DNA of 64,000 nucleotides from Bacteroidia bacterium (GTDB lineage Bacteria; Bacteroidota; Bacteroidia; Flavobacteriales; Flavobacteriaceae): the NCBI GenBank assembly GCA_030430385.1, contig JAUIFO010000002.1, positions 62,001-126,000 of the forward strand, read 5' to 3'. The notes beneath the pieces are model-generated. The model searched no databases. It saw only the letters and a list, made by a program, of their open reading frames with translations, and was not told the origin of the DNA. Shown here in pieces: positions 60,098 through 64,000 of this stretch (its first letter is position 1; each line of letters begins with the position of its first letter). The translations under genes were made by a program, and so were the position numbers.

Positions 60098-61256
60098 TAT
60101 TTTGTTGCTTTTGTCGGCGTCGTTGTTTTCCCTTATTAGTTCTACGTTTCTTTTTACGTTTTGGATTATCAAAACGTGTTAAACTGTCTTGGCCTACAAC
60201 GTTTTCAAATTCTGTTTTAGTATCCTGAACCAATTGCGAGGCATATTCTTCTATACTTGGCACCTTTTGTTTGGCCTTATTTTTTTCAATAATCTCTTTA
60301 ACCTGGTCTGTGGTTAACACATGCCAATTCATCCATTCACCTTCATAAGCATACCATAAGTGTCCTTTAAAAATATCTGTTTTCTGACAAACAGCAACAC
60401 CTTTTTCGGTGTATAGTTTCGTGTCGTTTTTTGGAAAAGCCTTTAAAGCATCTAAATACGCATCTAGCTCATAATTGAGGCAACACTTTAGTTTTCCACA
60501 TTGTCCTGCCAATTTTAAAGGATTTAAAGATAATTGCTGGTATCGCGCTGCAGATGTACTAACAGATCTAAAGTCGGTAAGCCAAGTAGAACAACACAAT
60601 TCACGACCACAAGATCCAATACCTCCTAACCTAGCGGCTTCCTGACGGAAACCAACTTGTTTCATTTCTATACGTGTTCTAAATTCTCTGGCAAATACTT
60701 TTATAAGTTCTCTAAAATCCACACGTTCTTCAGCAGTGTAGTAAAATGTAGCCTTGCTTGCATCACCTTGATATTCAATGTCTGAGATTTTCATCTTTAA
60801 GTTCAAATCAATAGCAAATTGCCTTGCTTTGACCTTCATAGGTTCTTCCTTATCTCGAGCAGAGGACCAAACATCTATATCTTTTTGAGAAGCTTTTCGA
60901 TAGATTTTCATCACAGCCTCTTCATCATTGATATCGATTTTCTTACGCTTCATTTGAACACGAACCAACTCGCCTGTAAGCGTGACTATTCCTATGTCAT
61001 GTCCAGATTTTGCCTGAGTGGCAACAATATCACCTATACTAAATGTTAGATTCTCTGTGTTTTTATAATATTGTTTTCGTCCATTTTTAAAACGCACCTC
61101 AACACCATTAAAAGGCTCTTGACCTTGAGGTAACGACATATTGGCTAACCAGTCAAAAACAGTGAGTTTATTACAGCTATCTGTGCCACAAGTTCCATTG
61201 TTTTTGCATCCTTTTGGTTGACCATCTTTTCCAGTTGAGCAACTGTTGCAAGCCAT
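60084..61256 (-). CDS. ricT: RicT (PSP1/YaaT family) with extra N-terminal cysteine cluster
   Basis: A 390-residue protein of the PSP1 family, homologous to B. subtilis YaaT/RicT, a Fe-S protein that affects RNA decay and competence. The N-terminus holds C3, C6, C17, C23 and C28 (MACNSCSTGKDGQPKGCKNN and on), typical of Bacteroidetes forms. The central PSP1 domain (about 60-280) has GIVTLTGELV, ADGDASKATFYYTAEERVDFRELI-like blocks and cysteines in RELCCSTWL and GQCGKLKCCLNYE, the known Fe-S region. A K/R-rich tail follows. No ricA or ricF is present. gldH starts within its last codons. Confidence 0.9.
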   Translation of the reverse strand: MACNSCSTGKDGQPKGCKNNGTCGTDSCNKLTVFDWLANMSLPQGQEPFNGVEVRFKNGRKQYYKNTENLTFSIGDIVATQAKSGHDIGIVTLTGELVRVQMKRKKIDINDEEAVMKIYRKASQKDIDVWSSARDKEEPMKVKARQFAIDLNLKMKISDIEYQGDASKATFYYTAEERVDFRELIKVFAREFRTRIEMKQVGFRQEAARLGGIGSCGRELCCSTWLTDFRSVSTSAARYQQLSLNPLKLAGQCGKLKCCLNYELDAYLDALKAFPKNDTKLYTEKGVAVCQKTDIFKGHLWYAYEGEWMNWHVLTTDQVKEIIEKNKAKQKVPSIEEYASQLVQDTKTEFENVVGQDSLTRFDNPKRKKKRRTNKGKQRRRQKQQNNAKK

Positions 61257-61451
61257 AAATAGTTATATATAAAATTCAGAATTATTGAATATTCTGAATA
61301 AAGGATTCATAAATCTTTGAAATGTAAAGATACTATTATTTATTAAGTAATATAAAAGGGTTTACACATTATGAAATAAATATTATTTTAAAAATTAAGT
61401 TGTTGTTTTTCAAGTTTTTAACTAAATTTAAGTTCTCCCAAAATCATCTAT

Positions 61452-61479
61452 ATCGATTACAAATATTAATTTAATCGAT
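61452..61479. promoter_or_regulatory. Inverted repeat upstream of the M23 peptidase
   Basis: ATCGATTA (61452-61459) and TAATCGAT (61472-61479) are perfect reverse complements 12 bases apart, 32 bases before the ATG at 61511. This is a possible operator; no other copy of the site is seen in the window. Confidence 0.35.
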
Positions 61480-61510
61480 GTAATAATAGAATCTTTAAAA
61501 ATCATCTATT

Positions 61511-62917
61511 ATGAAACAAAACTTTACACTTTTAATTGTCTTACTTTTTCTTACTTCTTTCAGTACAGCTCAAGTCTCATTTGAACCTGTAGCTAGTGGA
61601 TCTTACACATTTAATCCTGACAATATTAAATGTTTAAGTGAATCTCAAAGAGAAACCATCAAACAACAACTACAACTCAATGTTGAAGATTTAAACAGAA
61701 AAAATGAACTTGCATTCAATTTTAGCAATCGTGGAAGTCATCCATTATTTATATGGCCAGTTCAAAAGGCTTCAGGAGTAAATTATAATGAAGTTTGGGG
61801 AATTTCAAATTATTTAGATCACAATGCTTCTGGTCCCAACTTACTTTCAGATTATAATTGTGGGACTAGAACTTACGATACGACTAGTGGTTACGACCAT
61901 CAAGGTTTAGATATTTTCTCATGGCCTTTTGGGTGGCATATGATGGACAATGATGAAGCTGAAATTATTGCTGCAGCTCCAGGACAGATCATTGCAAAAA
62001 ATGATGGTGAATTTGATAGAAGCTGTGATTTTAGTACAACTACACCATGGAATGCTGTTTATGTACAACACAATGATGGTAGTGTCGCTTGGTATGGACA
62101 TATGAAAAACGGATCTACAACAACAAAAAATGTTGGAGAAATGGTTTCACAAGGTGAATATTTAGGTATTGTAGGTAGTTCAGGTACTTCCACTGGTCCA
62201 CATTTGCATTTTGAAGTTTACGCTGATAATTTATTTACACAACTAGTAGATCCTTATGATGGTCCATGTAATACTTTAAATTCTGATTCTTGGTGGCAAT
62301 CTCAAAAACCATATGTAAATCCTGGAGTAAATGCTGTTCTTACTCAGACAGGCCCTCCAGTATTTCCATCATGTCCAACTGCTGAAATATCTAATGCCAG
62401 TGATCAATTTGAAACAGATGATACCATCTACTTTGGTTTGTATTTAAGAGACCAGGTTAATGGAGATAGTGCAAATTTAAAAATCATTAGACCAGATGAT
62501 TCAGTGCTTTATGATTGGAATTTTAATATGACTGTGAGTTATTATGCATCATGGGCTTATTGGAATTATCAAGGTGTTTTTGATATGGAAGGTGAATGGC
62601 AGTGGCAAGCAACGTACGGTGGCGAAACTGTAACACACACATTTAATGTTGGAGATGCTTTAAGTATTGAAGAGAATAATTTCAATGCTACATCGATTTA
62701 TCCCAACCCAGTAAAAGATCACTTTTACATATCTTCTCCATTAAAAATCTCTCATGTTGAGATATTTGATGCGCTAGGAAAACTAGTGTATTCTATTGCT
62801 AATAGCACTGATGGAATTACTGAGATAAATTCTAACCAGCTTTCAAATGGTTTGTATTTTGTAAAGCTATGGAGTGAGGATAAAGAATCTAAAACCATAA
62901 AACTCATTAAAGAATGA
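61511..62917 (+). CDS. Secreted M23 peptidase (LytM-type) with T9SS sorting domain
   Basis: A 468-residue peptidoglycan endopeptidase-like protein. Signal peptide 1-20 (LLFLTSFSTAQ). The catalytic domain (about 120-255) has H130 and D134 in YDHQGLDIF, H197 (WYGHMK) and the HLH motif at 231-233, all LytM ligands. A beta-rich region (about 280-390) follows and the C-terminus is a T9SS sorting domain (SIYPNPVKDHFYISS and SNGLYFVKLW). It is likely to cut cell-wall peptides, its own or those of prey or neighbours. A bidirectional terminator separates it from trhO. Confidence 0.92.
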   Translation: MKQNFTLLIVLLFLTSFSTAQVSFEPVASGSYTFNPDNIKCLSESQRETIKQQLQLNVEDLNRKNELAFNFSNRGSHPLFIWPVQKASGVNYNEVWGISNYLDHNASGPNLLSDYNCGTRTYDTTSGYDHQGLDIFSWPFGWHMMDNDEAEIIAAAPGQIIAKNDGEFDRSCDFSTTTPWNAVYVQHNDGSVAWYGHMKNGSTTTKNVGEMVSQGEYLGIVGSSGTSTGPHLHFEVYADNLFTQLVDPYDGPCNTLNSDSWWQSQKPYVNPGVNAVLTQTGPPVFPSCPTAEISNASDQFETDDTIYFGLYLRDQVNGDSANLKIIRPDDSVLYDWNFNMTVSYYASWAYWNYQGVFDMEGEWQWQATYGGETVTHTFNVGDALSIEENNFNATSIYPNPVKDHFYISSPLKISHVEIFDALGKLVYSIANSTDGITEINSNQLSNGLYFVKLWSEDKESKTIKLIKE

Positions 62918-62923
62918 GTACAG

Positions 62924-62947
62924 AAAAGGCTCCATATGGAGCCTTTT
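62924..62947. terminator. Bidirectional terminator between M23 peptidase and trhO
   Basis: AAAAGGCTCC / GGAGCCTTTT (62924-62933 and 62938-62947) with loop ATAT; T-rich on the plus side and A-rich before it, serving both convergent genes. Confidence 0.9.
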
Positions 62948-64000
62948 TTATTTTTTCAATACGTCAAAAATATTTCGTAAATCTTTTTTGTAAGGCAAAT
63001 GATCTGCTCGTCCTTTTTTGAAAATATCATTACTGTTCCCTTGACCTTTTCTTAAGGCCTTTTGCTCTTCATAAGGCAATCTGTTGATTTCCATACAATT
63101 TGTAGAGCAGCAGTTTTCCATCTTTTCTTTACATTCATCACATTGAATGAATAATAAATGACACGCTTCATTAGCGCAATTTGTATGTAAGTCGGCAGGC
63201 TTTCCGCATTGATGACAATTCGCAATGACATCATCTGAAATACGCTCAGAACGACGTTGATCAAAGACAAAGTTTTTACCTATGAATTTGTTTTCTAAGC
63301 CTTCTTTTTCAACTTGTCTAGCGTAATTAATAATACCTCCTTCAAGCTGAAATACCTTTTTGAAGCCTTTGTGTTTATAGTATGCACTTGCTTTTTCACA
63401 ACGAATCCCACCAGTACAATACATCACTAGATTTTTATCTTCTTTATGTGCTTTCAGATCGTCTTCAATTAAATCTAAAGATTCTCTAAAAGTATCTACA
63501 TCTGGAGTAATAGCGTTTTTAAAGTGTCCTATTTCGCTCTCATAATGGTTTCTCATATCGACCAAAACAGTGTTTGGATCTTCTATAAGTTCATTAAACT
63601 TTTGAGCGCCAACATGGACTCCTTTGTTAGTGACATCAAAAGTGTCATCATTCAATCCGTCGGCTACAATTTTATGACGCACTTTAACTTTCAGTTTAAG
63701 GAAGGCAAAATTGTCATGTTCAATAGCAACGTTTAATCTTACATTTTCAAGAAACGTTATAGAATCTAAATGTGTTTTAAAGGATTCAAAGTTTTCCGCA
63801 GGAACTGAAAGTTGAGCATTTATTCCTTCAGTAGCAATATAAATTCTGCCTAGGACCTCCAATTGGTCCCAAGCTAAAAACATATGATTCCTGAAAATTT
63901 CGGTATTGCCAATTTTGGCATATTTGTAGAAAGAGATGGTCAAGCGTTCTTTTCCAGCTTGAGAAATAAGTTCAGCTCTTTCTTTGGCACTTAAGTTATT
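62948..64000 (-). CDS. trhO: tRNA uridine hydroxylase TrhO, rhodanese-like (5' partial)
   Basis: The frame is open through base 64000: codons beyond the apparent TTG at 63943 read NNLSAKERAELISQAGKERL, the usual N-terminal region of TrhO/YceA, so the gene begins off the window and the TTG is internal. Visible are the acylphosphatase-like N-terminal domain (IATEGINAQLSVP), the rhodanese domain with catalytic Cys in VMYCTGGIRCEKA, and a C-terminal Cys-rich zinc-like region (CHQCGKPADLHTNCANEACHLLFIQCDEC). TrhO hydroxylates U34 of some tRNAs with O2 to give ho5U. A small final segment rich in K ends the protein. Confidence 0.93.
   Translation of the reverse strand, partial: NNLSAKERAELISQAGKERLTISFYKYAKIGNTEIFRNHMFLAWDQLEVLGRIYIATEGINAQLSVPAENFESFKTHLDSITFLENVRLNVAIEHDNFAFLKLKVKVRHKIVADGLNDDTFDVTNKGVHVGAQKFNELIEDPNTVLVDMRNHYESEIGHFKNAITPDVDTFRESLDLIEDDLKAHKEDKNLVMYCTGGIRCEKASAYYKHKGFKKVFQLEGGIINYARQVEKEGLENKFIGKNFVFDQRRSERISDDVIANCHQCGKPADLHTNCANEACHLLFIQCDECKEKMENCCSTNCMEINRLPYEEQKALRKGQGNSNDIFKKGRADHLPYKKDLRNIFDVLKK

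Noticed and set aside
59597..60172. Longer GldH reading frame beginning at 60172
   Set aside because: The extra 25 residues are charged, lie inside ricT and precede a clear lipoprotein signal that begins at 60097.
62948..63943. TrhO starting with TTG at 63943
   Set aside because: The frame continues to base 64000 with typical TrhO N-terminal residues, so the gene is cut by the window and the TTG is an internal Leu.
1..64000. tRNA, rRNA, CRISPR arrays, insertion sequences or prophage
   Set aside because: I looked for cloverleaf ends with CCA, regular spacers, transposase-like frames and phage genes, and found none that hold up by eye.

Overview
The window is a stretch of chromosome from a Bacteroidetes, almost certainly a marine or aquatic member of the Flavobacteriaceae. 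The DNA is AT-rich, promoters of the Bacteroidetes type (TAnnTTTG at -7) recur, several secreted proteins end in type IX secretion (T9SS) sorting domains, and lineage markers are present (GldH, a GLPGLI protein, a CusA-TolC fusion, a HemC-HemD fusion, RicT beside GldH). I see no rRNA, tRNA, insertion sequence, prophage or CRISPR array, so this looks like ordinary core and niche chromosome. Genes at both window edges are cut: a heavy-metal RND pump at the left and trhO at the right.

Layout. 1-2453: end of a heavy-metal efflux operon (pump fused to an outer-membrane channel, then a lipoprotein adaptor). 2502-8095: a DtxR/MntR-type regulator with a palindromic operator on its own promoter, a beta-barrel-like outer-membrane protein, and a complete TroABCD-like Mn/Zn ABC importer; both permeases carry a C-terminal winged-helix-like extension. 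Decayed REP-like repeats lie between the ABC genes. 8129-17337: housekeeping and small-regulation genes (TerB/J-domain protein, bacilliredoxin, PlsC-like acyltransferase, HD phosphohydrolase, AraC regulator, PA0069-type radical SAM protein, crotonase, NtrY-like sensor kinase, HemJ). 17416-31894: a large BNR/Vps10-like secreted protein followed by a heme-biosynthesis region. hemH and a MATE exporter lie on the minus strand; an AraC regulator diverges from a plus-strand run hemA-hemCD-hemE-EI24-GNAT-hemF-hemB. Together with hemJ this covers glutamyl-tRNA to protoheme except hemL, which is not in the window.

31904-39545: GLPGLI protein, CBS/DUF21 membrane protein, then a tight run (MGMT, DUF4442, serine hydrolase, penicillin acylase, small membrane protein, DEDD exonuclease). 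39546-39719 is non-coding and holds unusual hairpins. 39720-53505: three giant secreted T9SS proteases on the minus strand (two paralogous reprolysin-like metallopeptidases and an M14 carboxypeptidase) that share modules pairwise. 53743-64000: dual-ATPase peptide/nickel-type ABC protein, a 364-base gene-free stretch, ScoAB CoA transferase, a ricT-gldH-PBP1A run, a secreted M23 peptidase and trhO.

The most unusual signals are the winged-helix tails on both metal permeases next to an MntR gene (a parallel to chlamydial YtgCR), the uncharacterised outer-membrane protein built into that operon, the module-swapped giant proteases, an inverted repeat over the hemA promoter, and the hairpin-rich element at 39582-39648. 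I found no clear defence system or biosynthetic cluster. Positions and motifs were read by eye; no homology search was run.
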